DNA from: Frankia sp. AgKG'84/4
GTDB taxonomy: Bacteria > Actinomycetota > Actinomycetes > Frankiales > Frankiaceae
NCBI RefSeq assembly: GCF_023242965.2
Contig: NZ_JALKFU020000011.1
Location: 1 to 33,264 of the forward strand
DNA length: 33,264 nucleotides
Direction: 5' to 3'
Positions 22,480 to 31,267 of this stretch are shown piece by piece (position 1 is the stretch's first letter; each line of letters opens with the position of its first letter). The translations under genes and the position numbers were made by a program. A model generated the notes under the pieces. The model worked only from the letters and a program-made list of their open reading frames with translations. It did no database searches and was not told where the DNA came from.

Positions 22480-23499
22480 GTGTTGGAGGATCGGCGCCTA
22501 GAGGTTCTTCGAGCGATCGTGGAGGACTTCGTCCTGAGCAACGAGCCAGTGGGCTCCAAGGCGCTGGCGGAGCGTCACAGCCTCGGCGTCTCGCCTGCGA
22601 CGGTGCGTAATGACATGTCCGCGCTCGAGGAAGAGGGCTACATCACGCAGCCCCACACCAGCGCGGGCCGGATCCCGACGGACAAGGGCTACCGCCTGTT
22701 CGTGGACCGCCTGTCCGGGGTCAAGCCGCTGTCCCGGGCCGAGCGGCGCGCCATCCAGAGCTTCCTGGAGGGCGCGGTCGACCTCGACGACGTGGTGCGC
22801 CGTTCCGTCCGGCTGCTCGCCCAGCTCACCCGGCAGGTCGCGGTGGTGCAGTACCCCTCGCTGTCGAGTAGCAGCGTGCGCCACATCGAGGTGGTGACGC
22901 TCGGGCCGCGCCGGCTCCTCATGGTGATCATCACGGACACCGGCCGGGTCGAGCAGCGCATCATCGACAGCCTTACGCCGGTGGATGACGAGATCGCCAG
23001 TGAGCTCCGTCTGACGCTGAACCGTGACCTCGTCGGGCAGCGCCTCGCGGAGGCCTCCGACGTGGTGATCGCGCTGTCCGACCGGACGCGCCCGGAGTTG
23101 CGGCCGTGTGTGACCACGATGACCGGCGCGGTGCTGGAGGCCCTGGTCGAGCGCCAGGAGGAGCGCGTCGCGATGGCCGGCACGGCGAACCTCACCCGGG
23201 CCACGGTCGACTTCGCGGACTCGCTGCGGTCGATCCTGGAGGCGCTCGAGGAGCAGGTCGTGTTGATGAAGCTCATCGGGTCTGCTCGGGAGACCGGTAC
23301 TGTAACGGTACGCATCGGTCGAGAGACAGACGTCGATGCTCTGCGGTCGACCGCGGTGGTGGCTACGGGCTACGGCCGCGGACCTTTCGCCCTGGGCGGC
23401 ATGGGCGTCGTGGGGCCGATGCGGATGGACTATCCGTGGACGATGGCGGCCGTCCGGGCCGTCGCCAAATATGTGGGTGAACTCTTGGGTGCCGACTGA
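22480..23499 (+). CDS. hrcA: Heat-inducible transcription repressor HrcA
   Basis: A 339-residue repressor of CIRCE-controlled chaperone genes. The N-terminal winged helix is clear ([54 protein letters not shown], residues 2-55), followed by the conserved [23 protein letters not shown]-like domain includes [40 protein letters not shown], and it ends [27 protein letters not shown]. The GTG at 22480 with GAAGGGGG 9 bases upstream gives the standard length, although the frame is open to 22294. A CIRCE site in front shows autoregulation, and the stop overlaps the dnaJ ATG (TGATG), indicating coupling. Confidence 0.97.
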   Translation: MLEDRRLEVLRAIVEDFVLSNEPVGSKALAERHSLGVSPATVRNDMSALEEEGYITQPHTSAGRIPTDKGYRLFVDRLSGVKPLSRAERRAIQSFLEGAVDLDDVVRRSVRLLAQLTRQVAVVQYPSLSSSSVRHIEVVTLGPRRLLMVIITDTGRVEQRIIDSLTPVDDEIASELRLTLNRDLVGQRLAEASDVVIALSDRTRPELRPCVTTMTGAVLEALVERQEERVAMAGTANLTRATVDFADSLRSILEALEEQVVLMKLIGSARETGTVTVRIGRETDVDALRSTAVVATGYGRGPFALGGMGVVGPMRMDYPWTMAAVRAVAKYVGELLGAD

Positions 23500-24635
23500 T
23501 GGCCGTGGACTACTACGCTGTTCTCGGCGTGCGTCGAGACGCGTCGAACGACGAGATCAAGCGGGCCTACCGCAAGCTTGCCCGGGAACTGCATCCGGAT
23601 GTGAACCCTGATCCCGAAGCGCAGCAACGCTTCCGGGGAGTGACGGCTGCCTACGAGGTGCTGTCCGACCCGGAGAAGCGTCAGCTGGTCGATAACGGTG
23701 TCGACCCGCTCGCGCCCGGCGGCGGTGGCGGCGGCTCGCCGTTCGGCGCCGGCTTCGGTGGCCTCGGCGACATCATGGACGCCTTCTTCGGTGGCGGGGC
23801 GAACCGCGGGCCGCGCTCGCGGGTCCGCCGTGGCAACGACGCGCTGCTGCGCATCGAGCTCGACCTGGCCGAGACCGCCTTCGGCGCCACCCACGAGATC
23901 ACCGTCGACACCGCCGCGGTGTGCTCGACCTGCAGCGGTGCCGGGGCGGCCCCCGGCACCCACCCGTCGACCTGCGGCACGTGCGCCGGCCGCGGTGAGG
24001 TCCAGCAGGTCACCAGATCGTTCCTCGGCCAGATGGTGACCTCCCGCCCGTGCCCGCGCTGCACGGGAACCGGGACCCTGATCGAGCATCCCTGCCGGGA
24101 CTGCGGCGGGGACGGGCGTGTCCGCAAGCGGCGGACGCTGACCGTGAAGATCCCCTCCGGCGTCGAGGATGGCATGCGCATCCGGCTGTCCGGTGAGGGC
24201 GAGGTCGGTCCCGGCGGCGGGCCGCCCGGCGACCTCTACGTCGAGGTCTCCGAGCGCCAGCACCCGGTCTTCACCAGGGAGGGCGACGACCTGCACTGCG
24301 AGCTGCCCCTCCCGATGACCTCGGCCGCGCTGGGAACCTCCGCCACCCTGGAGACCCTGGACGGTACCGAGACGATCGCGGTGAAGGCGGGTACGCAGCC
24401 CGGCGAGGTCATCCGCCTCGCCGGCCGCGGAGTGCCCCACCTGCGTGCCGCCGGCCGCGGCCATCTGCACATCCACATCAACGTCGAGACGCCGACGAAG
24501 CTGGACGCCGAGCAGGAGCGCCTGCTGCGGGAGCTCGCCAAGCTGCGGGAGGAGGAGGCGCCCGCGATCGTGGGCGGCTCCTCGGGCGGCGGGAGCGGGC
24601 TGTTCCGCCGCCGCGGCTCCCGGCGCGGTCGTTAG
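23499..24635 (+). CDS. dnaJ: Chaperone protein DnaJ (DnaJ2 type)
   Basis: A 378-residue type I J-protein that stimulates DnaK ATPase and binds unfolded clients. The J domain (residues 4-70) carries the HPD motif at 32-34, then comes a Gly/Phe-rich linker ([18 protein letters not shown]). Four CxxCxGxG-type zinc repeats follow ([32 protein letters not shown]), and then two substrate-binding beta domains. The C-terminus is a Ser/Gly/Arg-rich tail. Being next to hrcA and not in a dnaK operon makes it the DnaJ2 paralogue of actinobacteria. The start overlaps the hrcA stop, so it is controlled from the CIRCE promoter. Confidence 0.97.
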   Translation: MAVDYYAVLGVRRDASNDEIKRAYRKLARELHPDVNPDPEAQQRFRGVTAAYEVLSDPEKRQLVDNGVDPLAPGGGGGGSPFGAGFGGLGDIMDAFFGGGANRGPRSRVRRGNDALLRIELDLAETAFGATHEITVDTAAVCSTCSGAGAAPGTHPSTCGTCAGRGEVQQVTRSFLGQMVTSRPCPRCTGTGTLIEHPCRDCGGDGRVRKRRTLTVKIPSGVEDGMRIRLSGEGEVGPGGGPPGDLYVEVSERQHPVFTREGDDLHCELPLPMTSAALGTSATLETLDGTETIAVKAGTQPGEVIRLAGRGVPHLRAAGRGHLHIHINVETPTKLDAEQERLLRELAKLREEEAPAIVGGSSGGGSGLFRRRGSRRGR

Positions 24636-24683
24636 CCGCGGCCTCCCGGCCCGCCGCGGAGAGGAACGTCGCTGACCAGCCCG

Positions 24684-25466
24684 TTGTTCTGGCTATCGCC
24701 GCTGCCCGCCGGTGATCGGTTCACCCTGACCGGGCCGGAGGGCCGGCACGCCGCGACCGTGCGCAGGCTGCGCCCCGGCGAGCCGGTGGACGTGACCGAT
24801 GGTCACGGCCGGGCTCTGGAGTGCGAGGTCGTCGGCGTGCGGCGAGACGAGGTCGACTGCGCGGTCCGTCGGCGCGTCGACGCGGCCGCGCCCCGGCCTC
24901 GGGTGGTCGTCGTGCAGGCGCTGGCCAAGAGTGACCGCGGCGAGCGCGCCGTGGAGATGCTGACCGAGGTCGGTGTCGACGAGGTCGTGCCGTGGTCGGC
25001 CGCGCGGTCGGTGGTCCGCTGGGAGGGCGAGCGGGGCGCCCGCGCCCGGGAGCGCTGGGCCCGGACCGCGACGGAGGCGGCGAAGCAGTCCCACCGCCTG
25101 CACTGGCCGGTGGTGGGGGAGCTCGTCGGCCCGGGGGAGCTGGCCCGGCGGGTGGCGGCGGCGACGCTCGCCGTCGCGCTGCACGAGCAGGCCGACCTGC
25201 CCCTGGTGGGCCTGGTCCGCGGCCAAGCGCTCCCCGCGGACCGGGGTGCCGGCGCCGGGGCGGAGATCCTGCTCGTCGTCGGACCCGAGGGCGGGCTCGC
25301 CGACGAGGAGGCCACGGCGCTGCGCCAGGCCGGCGCGGTGGTCGCCCGGCTCGGCCCGACGGTGCTGCGCACCTCCACGGCCGGCGTGGTCGCCGCGTCG
25401 ATCGTGCTGGCCGAGCTGGGTCGTTGGGACGCACCCGGGGTGATGATGGATAGACTGGGTGGGTAG
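24684..25466 (+). CDS. rsmE: 16S rRNA (uracil1498-N3)-methyltransferase RsmE
   Basis: A SPOUT-class methyltransferase of about 260 residues that methylates U1498 of 16S rRNA using S-adenosylmethionine. The N-terminal PUA-like domain contains LTGPEGRHAATVRRLRPGEPVDVTDGHG; the middle has ALAKSDRGERAVEMLTEVGVDEVVPW; the knotted SAM site has LVVGPEGGLADEE and RLGPTVLRTSTAGVVAAS. The TTG at 24684 is given as the start, but the frame continues upstream to a CTG at 24672 (LTSPLFWL) that has GGAGAGGA about 7 bases before it, so a CTG start is possible. The gene follows dnaJ by 36-48 bases, the usual actinobacterial order. Confidence 0.95.
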   Translation: MFWLSPLPAGDRFTLTGPEGRHAATVRRLRPGEPVDVTDGHGRALECEVVGVRRDEVDCAVRRRVDAAAPRPRVVVVQALAKSDRGERAVEMLTEVGVDEVVPWSAARSVVRWEGERGARARERWARTATEAAKQSHRLHWPVVGELVGPGELARRVAAATLAVALHEQADLPLVGLVRGQALPADRGAGAGAEILLVVGPEGGLADEEATALRQAGAVVARLGPTVLRTSTAGVVAASIVLAELGRWDAPGVMMDRLGG

Positions 25467-25494
25467 CGCCCGTGGCTGGCGTTCGGTAGGCGGC

Positions 25495-25506
25495 TCCTGG
25501 CCAGGA
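25495..25506. promoter_or_regulatory. 12-bp perfect palindrome upstream of phoH
   Basis: TCCTGG/CCAGGA at 25495-25506 is a perfect palindrome in the 149-base gap between rsmE and phoH, the longest gap in the dnaJ-era run. It could be a binding site near a phoH promoter, but palindromes of this length with GC-rich cores can arise by chance. Confidence 0.25.
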
Positions 25507-25615
25507 CGAATCTGACCAGGAATGCGCTGACCCTGATGCCCGTCCTTCGCACGTCGCACCATCCACCATGGTCATCGCTCTCGAGAGGTGCCGCGGCCGT
25601 AGCTGGTCGCTTTCT

Positions 25616-26665
25616 ATGCCCGAATCCGTCACGCCATCCGTCGCGTCGGCCGCTCCCGCCACGACGCGCATCGTCGTACCTGGTCCGCACAACATGGTGA
25701 GCCTCCTGGGCCACCAGGACGAGCTGCTGCGCACGATCGAGCGAGCTTTCTCCGCTGACATCCACGTGCGCGGCAACGAGATCACGATCACGGGTTCGCC
25801 GGCGGAGATCGAGCTGGCGTCGAAGCTGTTCGGGGAGCTCGTCGCGCTGCTCGACGCGGGCACGGAACTCAGCCCGCAGCATGTGGACCATTCGCTGGCG
25901 ATGCTGCGCAGCGGCGCCGAGGAGCGCCCGGCGGAGGTCCTCACCCTCAACATCCTGTCGAACCGGGGCCGGACGATCCGCCCCAAGACCCTCAACCAGA
26001 AGCGTTACGTCGACGCGATCGACCAGCACACGATCGTATTCGGGATTGGCCCCGCGGGCACCGGCAAGACGTATCTGGCAATGGCCAAGGCCGTGCAGGC
26101 GCTGCAGGCGAAGAAGGTCAACCGGATCATCCTCACCCGCCCGGCGGTGGAGGCGGGGGAGCGGCTCGGCTTCCTGCCCGGCACTCTGTACGAGAAGATC
26201 GACCCGTACCTGCGCCCCCTCTACGACGCGCTGCACGACATGATCGACCCCGACTCGATCCCGCGGCTGATGCAGAGTGGCACGATCGAGGTCGCCCCGC
26301 TGGCCTACATGCGCGGGCGCACCCTGAACGACGCCTTCATCATCCTCGACGAGGCGCAGAACACCTCGGCCGAGCAGATGAAGATGTTCCTCACCCGCCT
26401 CGGCTTCGGCGCCAAGATCGTCGTGACGGGTGACATCACCCAGGTCGACCTGCCCAGCGGCACCCGCAGTGGCCTGCGGGTCGTCCGGGAGATCCTCGAC
26501 GGTGTGGATGACGTGCACTTCGCGACCCTGACCAGTTCCGACGTCGTCCGCCACCGGCTGGTCGGCGAGATCGTCGACGCGTACGCCCGCTGGGATGCCG
26601 CCGGTGAGGCGGCTGCCAGCGCCGCGGCGGCGCAGGCCAGGCCCGCCCGCCGGGACCGACGGTGA
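25616..26665 (+). CDS. phoH: PhoH-like ATPase
   Basis: A cytoplasmic P-loop ATPase of 349 residues. An N-terminal region resembling a KH-like domain (IHVRGNEITITGSPAEIELASKLFGELVALL) precedes the PhoH core. Walker A is GPAGTGKT (145-152) and Walker B FIILDEAQN (Asp245, Glu246); the sensor region is VVTGDITQVDLP, followed by SGLRVVREIL. The family is linked to RNA metabolism and consistently neighbours ybeY, as here. The ATG at 25616 is chosen because family members begin near there; upstream ATG 25568 is possible. The Ala-rich tail is variable. Confidence 0.95.
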   Translation: MPESVTPSVASAAPATTRIVVPGPHNMVSLLGHQDELLRTIERAFSADIHVRGNEITITGSPAEIELASKLFGELVALLDAGTELSPQHVDHSLAMLRSGAEERPAEVLTLNILSNRGRTIRPKTLNQKRYVDAIDQHTIVFGIGPAGTGKTYLAMAKAVQALQAKKVNRIILTRPAVEAGERLGFLPGTLYEKIDPYLRPLYDALHDMIDPDSIPRLMQSGTIEVAPLAYMRGRTLNDAFIILDEAQNTSAEQMKMFLTRLGFGAKIVVTGDITQVDLPSGTRSGLRVVREILDGVDDVHFATLTSSDVVRHRLVGEIVDAYARWDAAGEAAASAAAAQARPARRDRR

Positions 26666-26693
26666 CCGCCCCCGCGGTACGAGAGGACCGCTG

Positions 26694-27248
26694 ATGGCCG
26701 TGTTCGTCGCCAACGAGTCGAGCGCCGCCGACGTGAACGAGGTGCGCCTGACCGGGCTCGCCCGTTTCGTCCTCGACGCGATGAAGGTCAGCCCGCTCGC
26801 CGAGCTGTCGGTGATGCTGATCGAGGAAAAGGCCATGTCCGACCTGCACGTGCGGTACATGGGCGAGGAGGGCCCGACCGACGTGCTGTCGTTCGCGCAG
26901 GACGAGGCGTTCGACGCGTCCTGGTCGGAGTCGGGCGACGACGATCCGACGACGCTGCTCGGCGATGTCGTGCTCTGCCCGGATGTCGCGCGCCGACAGG
27001 CCGAGCAGGCAGGCCACTCCTTCGAGCGCGAGCTGCACCTGCTGTGCACCCACGGAATCCTGCACCTGCTCGGGTACGACCATGCCGAGCCGGACGAGGA
27101 GCGCGAGATGTGGAAGATCCAGAGCAAGCTGCTGGCCTCCTGGGAGGCCGCGGCGAGGACCGCCGGGGGGAAGCGTCCCGCCGGCGGCGCGAGTGGCACA
27201 GGCGGTGCGGACGGCGCGAGCGAGCCCGGTCCGACCGCCGCGCACTGA
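26694..27248 (+). CDS. ybeY: Endoribonuclease YbeY
   Basis: A metal-dependent endoribonuclease of 184 residues involved in 16S rRNA 3' end maturation and ribosome quality control. The zinc motif is HGILHLLGYDH with His120, His124 and His130, followed by EREM. MAVFVANESS at the start and MGEEGPTDVLSFAQDE in the middle are typical. The ATG at 26694 has GAGAGGA 6 bases upstream and follows the phoH stop by 28 bases. The frame is open upstream to 26595, but that part lies in phoH. The C-terminal 30 residues are a Gly/Ala-rich tail specific to this lineage. Confidence 0.96.
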   Translation: MAVFVANESSAADVNEVRLTGLARFVLDAMKVSPLAELSVMLIEEKAMSDLHVRYMGEEGPTDVLSFAQDEAFDASWSESGDDDPTTLLGDVVLCPDVARRQAEQAGHSFERELHLLCTHGILHLLGYDHAEPDEEREMWKIQSKLLASWEAAARTAGGKRPAGGASGTGGADGASEPGPTAAH

Positions 27249-27267
27249 CCGCCCGCCGAGAGCGTCG

Positions 27268-28725
27268 ATGAACTCCGGCGATCTTCTGCTCGTCTTCCTC
27301 GCTGTGGTCGGTTCGCTCGCCGCGGCGGGATTCGGCTGTGTGGACGCGGCCCTGACGCGGGTGTCGCGGGTGTCGGTGGAGTCCTTCGCCCGCCAGGGCC
27401 GGGGCGGGGCCGCGAACCTGGCCACGGTCGTGGCCGATCCCGGCCGTTTCCTGGCGATGCTGCTGCTGTTGCGCATCATCGGCGAGATGCTCGCCGCGGC
27501 CTGCCTGACGGTCCTTTTCGTGCACGCCTACGGGGCCGGATTCGCCGCCGTCGGGCTCGGTGCGCTGGTCGCCACCCTGGTCGCGTACATCCTCGTCGGA
27601 GTGATGTTCCGGACCCTCGGCCGCCAGCACGCGCCCGCCGTGGCTCTGGCCACCGCCGGGCTCACCGTCCGGCTGGCCCGCGTGCTCGGACCGCTGCCCC
27701 GACTGCTCATCGCGCTGGGCAACGCGGTCACGCCCGGGCCGGGTTACCGCGACGGGCCGTTCGCCTCCGAGGCCGAGCTGCGGGACCTCGTCGACCTCGC
27801 CGAGGAGAACGAGGTGATCGAACGCGGGGAGCGCGACATGATCGCGTCCGTCTTCGAACTCGGGGACACCCTCGTGCGTGAGGTGATGGTGCCGCGGCCG
27901 GACATGGTGTTCATCGAGTCGACGAAGACCATCGGCCAGACCGTCGAACTCGCGCTGCGCAGCGGCTTCTCCCGGATGCCGGTGATCGGCGAGAGCGTTG
28001 ACGACGTGGTGGGCATCGCGTTCCTCAAGGACATGGTCCGCCAGGAGCGCGAGGGCGACGAGAACGCGCCCGTCGCCGACGTCATGCGATCGCCGGCCCT
28101 GGTGCCCGAGAGCAAGCCCGCCGACGACCTGCTGCGGGAGATGCAGGCGTCGCGGACCCACATGGCCATCGTCATCGACGAGTACGGTGGGACCGCCGGG
28201 CTCGTCACCATCGAGGACATTCTCGAGGAGATCGTCGGCGAGATCACCGACGAGTACGACAGCGAGGTGGCGCCGGTGGAGTGGCTCGATGCCGACACCG
28301 CTCGGGTGACCGCCCGCCTCGACGTCGACGATCTCGGCAAGCTGTTCGACCTCAATGTCGACGAACTGCCCGGCGCGGACGACTCGGTGACGGTAGGCGG
28401 GCTGCTGGCCAGTGCGCTGGGTCGGGTTCCGATTCCCGGCGCGACGGTGACGGTCGGCGGCCTGCGCCTGACGGCGGAGCGCGCCGCGGGCCGGCGCAAC
28501 CAGATCGGTACGGTCGTCGCGGCGCGAATCGCCGGCGGTTCGACCAGCGCCGCCGGGGACCGGTCACCGGCCGTTGGCGCCGACGGCGATCCCGCTGGCG
28601 GCGCGGCACCGACCAGCGGTGGCCCCACCCCGGCCGGCGGCTCCACGCAGCACGGCGGCTCCACGCAGCACGGCAGCTCCACGCAGCACGGCAGCTCCAC
28701 GCAGCACGGAAAGGTGACCTCGTGA
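27268..28725 (+). CDS. CorC/HlyC-type (CNNM-DUF21, CBS) membrane protein
   Basis: A 485-residue membrane protein, counterpart of Mycobacterium Rv2366c. The N-terminal DUF21/CNNM domain has about four hydrophobic segments (residues 1-150). It is followed by an acidic helix (SEAELRDLVDLAEENEVIERGERDMIASVFELGD), paired CBS domains (about 207-325) with VREVMVPRPDMVFIE and VDDVVGIAFLKDMV, and a CorC/HlyC domain (about 335-415). The family is associated with magnesium or cobalt efflux; the haemolysin name is historical. The C-terminal tail holds four copies of a six-residue repeat. It starts at an ATG 19 bases after ybeY and ends overlapping the next gene by GTGA. Confidence 0.92.
   Translation: MNSGDLLLVFLAVVGSLAAAGFGCVDAALTRVSRVSVESFARQGRGGAANLATVVADPGRFLAMLLLLRIIGEMLAAACLTVLFVHAYGAGFAAVGLGALVATLVAYILVGVMFRTLGRQHAPAVALATAGLTVRLARVLGPLPRLLIALGNAVTPGPGYRDGPFASEAELRDLVDLAEENEVIERGERDMIASVFELGDTLVREVMVPRPDMVFIESTKTIGQTVELALRSGFSRMPVIGESVDDVVGIAFLKDMVRQEREGDENAPVADVMRSPALVPESKPADDLLREMQASRTHMAIVIDEYGGTAGLVTIEDILEEIVGEITDEYDSEVAPVEWLDADTARVTARLDVDDLGKLFDLNVDELPGADDSVTVGGLLASALGRVPIPGATVTVGGLRLTAERAAGRRNQIGTVVAARIAGGSTSAAGDRSPAVGADGDPAGGAAPTSGGPTPAGGSTQHGGSTQHGSSTQHGSSTQHGKVTS
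28636..28707 (+). repeat. Four 18-bp tandem repeats at the 3' end of the CorC-like gene
   Basis: Four adjacent 18-bp units (28636, 28654, 28672, 28690), the first pair identical and the second pair identical, differ only by GGC versus AGC at the second codon. They encode G-G/S-S-T-Q-H repeats in the disordered C-terminus. Conservation at the DNA level points to recent duplication. Confidence 0.95.
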
Positions 28726-29126
28726 CCGCAGATCCGCCCCAGTCGGGTGCCACGGCGCCCGGCTCCGTCCTCGACCTGACGGCTGAGGACGCGAAGCTGC
28801 TCGTCCTGGCCCGTTCGGCGCGCCTGCGCGCCTACGTGCCCGACGGCCGGCCGGCGCAGGGCGCGGCCCTGCGGGACACCGACGGGCGCACCTACGCGGC
28901 CGCGACCGTCGGCATCACCCGCCCGGAACTCGCGATCTCCGCGTTGCGCGCGGCGGTCGCCGCCGCCGTGTCCAGCGGCGCGCGCCGCTTCGAGGCCGCC
29001 GCGGTGGTCACGGAAGGCGACGGGTTCGCCGCCGACGATCTCGCGACGCTCGCCGAGTTCAGCAGTGGCATCCCGGTGTACCTCGGCGGTCCCGACGGCA
29101 CGGCCCGCGCCCGGACGACCAGCTAA
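28722..29126 (+). CDS. Cytidine deaminase-like protein without the zinc motif
   Basis: A 134-residue protein at the place where actinobacteria such as Mycobacterium (Rv2365c) carry a cytidine deaminase-like gene between the CorC-type gene and era. Visible features are DLTAEDAKLLVLARSARLRAYVPDG, then GRTYAAATVGITRPELAISALRAAVAAAVSSGARRFEAAAVV, which follows the strand-helix-strand course of the deaminase fold. The catalytic (H/C)AE and PCxxC motifs of true cytidine deaminases are absent; there is no cysteine at all in the protein. It starts at a GTG overlapping the preceding stop and ends one base before the era start, so it is coupled to both. Confidence 0.8.
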   Translation: MTADPPQSGATAPGSVLDLTAEDAKLLVLARSARLRAYVPDGRPAQGAALRDTDGRTYAAATVGITRPELAISALRAAVAAAVSSGARRFEAAAVVTEGDGFAADDLATLAEFSSGIPVYLGGPDGTARARTTS

Positions 29127-29127
29127 C

Positions 29128-30075
29128 GTGGCCGTGACCAGCGGCGCCGCCGCTCCGGGGACGACCCCGGCCGACTTCCGCTCCGGCTTCGCCTGTCTTG
29201 TCGGCCGGCCCAACGCCGGCAAGTCGACGCTGACCAACGCGCTGGTAGGCACCAAGGTCGCCATCACCAGCGGCCGGCCGCAGACCACCCGGCACGCCAT
29301 CCGCGGCATCGTGCACCGGGAGGACGCGCAGCTCGTCCTCGTCGACACCCCCGGTCTGCACCGGCCGCGGACCCTGCTTGGCCAGCGCCTCAACGATGTC
29401 GTGCGAGCCACCCTGTCCGAGGTCGACGTGGTCGGGTTCTGCATGCCCGCCGATGAGCCGCTAGGCCGCGGCGACCGTTACATCGCCGAGGAACTTGCCC
29501 GGCTGCCGAAACGGACGCCGGTTGTCGCCATCCTCACCAAGACCGACAAGGTGCCCGATCCGGATCGGATCGGGACGCGCCTGCTCGAGGTCTCCGGCCT
29601 GGGCGAGTTCAGCGACATCGTTCCCGTGAGCGCGGTGCGCGCCTACCAGGTCGACGTGCTCGCCGACGTGCTCGTCTCCCGGCTGCCCACCGGCCCGATG
29701 CTCTATCCCGGCGGGGAGCTGACCGACGAGCCCGAGCAGGTGATGGTCGCTGAGCTGGTGCGGGAGGCAGCGCTGGAAGGCGTGCGCGACGAACTGCCGC
29801 ACTCGCTGGCCGTGGTGGTCGAGGAGATGGTGCCGCGCGAGGACCGCCCGGCGAACCGCCCGCTGCTCGACGTCCGGGTCCACGTCTTCGTTGAACGTCC
29901 AAGCCAGAAGGCGATCGTGATCGGTGCCGGCGGCTCCCGGCTCAAGGCGGTCGGCACCCGGGCGCGTACCCAGATCGAGGCCCTCCTCGGCACCCCGGTC
30001 TACCTCGACCTGCACGTCAAGGTGGCCAAGGACTGGCAGCGCGACCCCCGTCAGCTTCGCCGTCTCGGTTTCTGA
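29128..30075 (+). CDS. era: GTPase Era
   Basis: A 315-residue GTPase for small-subunit assembly and 16S rRNA 3' end recognition. The motifs are G1 GRPNAGKS (26-33), the switch ITSGRPQTTRHAIRGIV, G3 DTPG (73-76), G4 as TKTD (137-140; Thr for the usual Asn) and G5-like SAV. The C-terminal KH domain includes VVVEEMVPRED, FVERPSQKAIVIGAGGSRLKAVGTRARTQIEALLG and VKVAKDWQRDPRQLRRLGF. The GTG at 29128 lies one base after the preceding stop, so translation is likely coupled. Functional links with ybeY in rRNA maturation fit its operon place. Confidence 0.97.
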   Translation: MAVTSGAAAPGTTPADFRSGFACLVGRPNAGKSTLTNALVGTKVAITSGRPQTTRHAIRGIVHREDAQLVLVDTPGLHRPRTLLGQRLNDVVRATLSEVDVVGFCMPADEPLGRGDRYIAEELARLPKRTPVVAILTKTDKVPDPDRIGTRLLEVSGLGEFSDIVPVSAVRAYQVDVLADVLVSRLPTGPMLYPGGELTDEPEQVMVAELVREAALEGVRDELPHSLAVVVEEMVPREDRPANRPLLDVRVHVFVERPSQKAIVIGAGGSRLKAVGTRARTQIEALLGTPVYLDLHVKVAKDWQRDPRQLRRLGF

Positions 30076-30102
30076 GCCGGCTGCGGCCGCCGGAGCACGC
30101 CG

Positions 30103-31086
30103 TCACCGGCCGGCGAGCCGGCGCCACCATCCCGCTCGCCGCGCCGACTCGCGCGGCTCGGGCTCGGGCGCGGGGCCGGTCCCGTCGTCGTCCACGATCT
30201 CCAGCACCGCCGGCCGTCCCCGCCGCCTGGATCTGGCGGGCTCGGCGGCCGGCTGGGCGACAGCCGAGCCGTGGACTGCGGGCGCGGGAGCCGGCACCCA
30301 GGGGACCCGGACGACGCTGTCCGGCACCGGGGCGGGACCCGGCGACTTCGCGGGCGGTGAGTCGGCGCTCGGCACGGATCCGGACGACGCCGCAGTGGTC
30401 GCCACCTCAGCGTCCGGTGCTTCGCCGGCGTCCGGTGCTTCGACGTCCGAAGCTTCGACGGCGGGTTCTTCGGTTGTCGGTTCTTCGGTTGTCGGTGCGT
30501 CGGTGGTTGGTGCGTCGGCGGTCGGCTCCTCAGCGGTCGGCTCCTCAGCGGTCGCGGCAGGGGCTTCGGTGACCGGGGGCTGCGGTGTCTCGCAGGCGGC
30601 GCGGGCGTGGGCGCTCGTCAGGGGCGGTGCGCTGGCGTCGAGGACCGTTTCGAGCAGGGCGTGGCGGTTCGCCAGGATGAACTCCCTGACCTCCGGCGGC
30701 TGCAGGGCGTAGCGGCTGAGCTTCTTGCCGCGCAGGTCGATCCGTTCGACGTCGTAGCGGCCCTTCGCGGGATTGCTGAACTCCTCGCCGGTGCGCAGGG
30801 ACAGGTCCATCGAGACGAGCCGGCACACGAAGAAGTGGGCCACCGCGATGCCGTCGCCGCGCGGCGGGCTGGCCAGGAACACCTGCTGGACGCGGTCGAC
30901 CGTCGCGCCGAGTTCCTCGGCGAGCTCGCGGTGCAGAGCCGCCTCGATCGAGTCGTCCTCGGGATCCACCCCGCCGCCCGGGGTGGACCAGTAGGGCTTG
31001 CGCCTGGGCAATGTCCGCCGAAAAAGGACCAGCTGGCTCTCCTCGTCGATGAGGATCGCCCGCGCTGTCCGCCGCACCACCCGCAC
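30103..31086 (-). CDS. Nudix hydrolase with long repeat-rich C-terminal tail
   Basis: A 327-residue protein. The N-terminal Nudix domain (about residues 1-150) has the box GGGVDPEDDSIEAALHRELAEELGA, matching GX5EX7REUXEEXGU, so a nucleoside diphosphate derivative is the expected substrate type. It continues GDGIAVAHFFVCRLVSMDLS and ALQPPEVREFILANRHALL. After about residue 175 the protein is disordered: Pro/Glu/Thr/Ala-rich, with six five-residue repeats, and a basic tail (RRAGWWRRLAGR). Known Nudix enzymes lack such a tail. The start is a GTG with a poor ribosome binding site. It sits against era (27-base gap, convergent) and diverges from recO with 181 bases between. Confidence 0.88.
   Translation of the reverse strand: MRVVRRTARAILIDEESQLVLFRRTLPRRKPYWSTPGGGVDPEDDSIEAALHRELAEELGATVDRVQQVFLASPPRGDGIAVAHFFVCRLVSMDLSLRTGEEFSNPAKGRYDVERIDLRGKKLSRYALQPPEVREFILANRHALLETVLDASAPPLTSAHARAACETPQPPVTEAPAATAEEPTAEEPTADAPTTDAPTTEEPTTEEPAVEASDVEAPDAGEAPDAEVATTAASSGSVPSADSPPAKSPGPAPVPDSVVRVPWVPAPAPAVHGSAVAQPAAEPARSRRRGRPAVLEIVDDDGTGPAPEPEPRESARRAGWWRRLAGR
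30464..30553 (-). repeat. Six 15-bp tandem repeats in the Nudix gene tail
   Basis: Six adjacent 15-bp units, 30464-30553, occur as three pairs (first two identical, next two similar, last two identical). On the coding minus strand they give TAEEP, TAEEP, TADAP, TTDAP, TTEEP, TTEEP. The pairwise identity suggests stepwise duplication. Confidence 0.92.
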
Positions 31087-31267
31087 TCTGCCATCATCCG
31101 GCAGGCCGGTCCCGAGCCGCGCGGGTGAGTCCGGTGAAGCAGGTCCCTGGCAACGGTGGGTACCACCTGAACTACCGCAGGTCGCGATGTCCGGCGGCGC
31201 GGGCCTGGGTGGGCGCCGGATGACCTCGCCTTACCCCGCCGGGTCGGGCTCGTGCAACCATGGGCGG

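Noticed and set aside
24803-27199. Minus-strand frame of 798 codons opposite rsmE, phoH and ybeY
   Set aside because: It spans three certain genes on the other strand and shows no domain.
30077-30093. Small hairpin CCGGC/GCCGG between era and the Nudix gene as bidirectional terminator
   Set aside because: The stem is only 5 bp in very GC-rich DNA and has no T-run; it is not distinguishable from chance.
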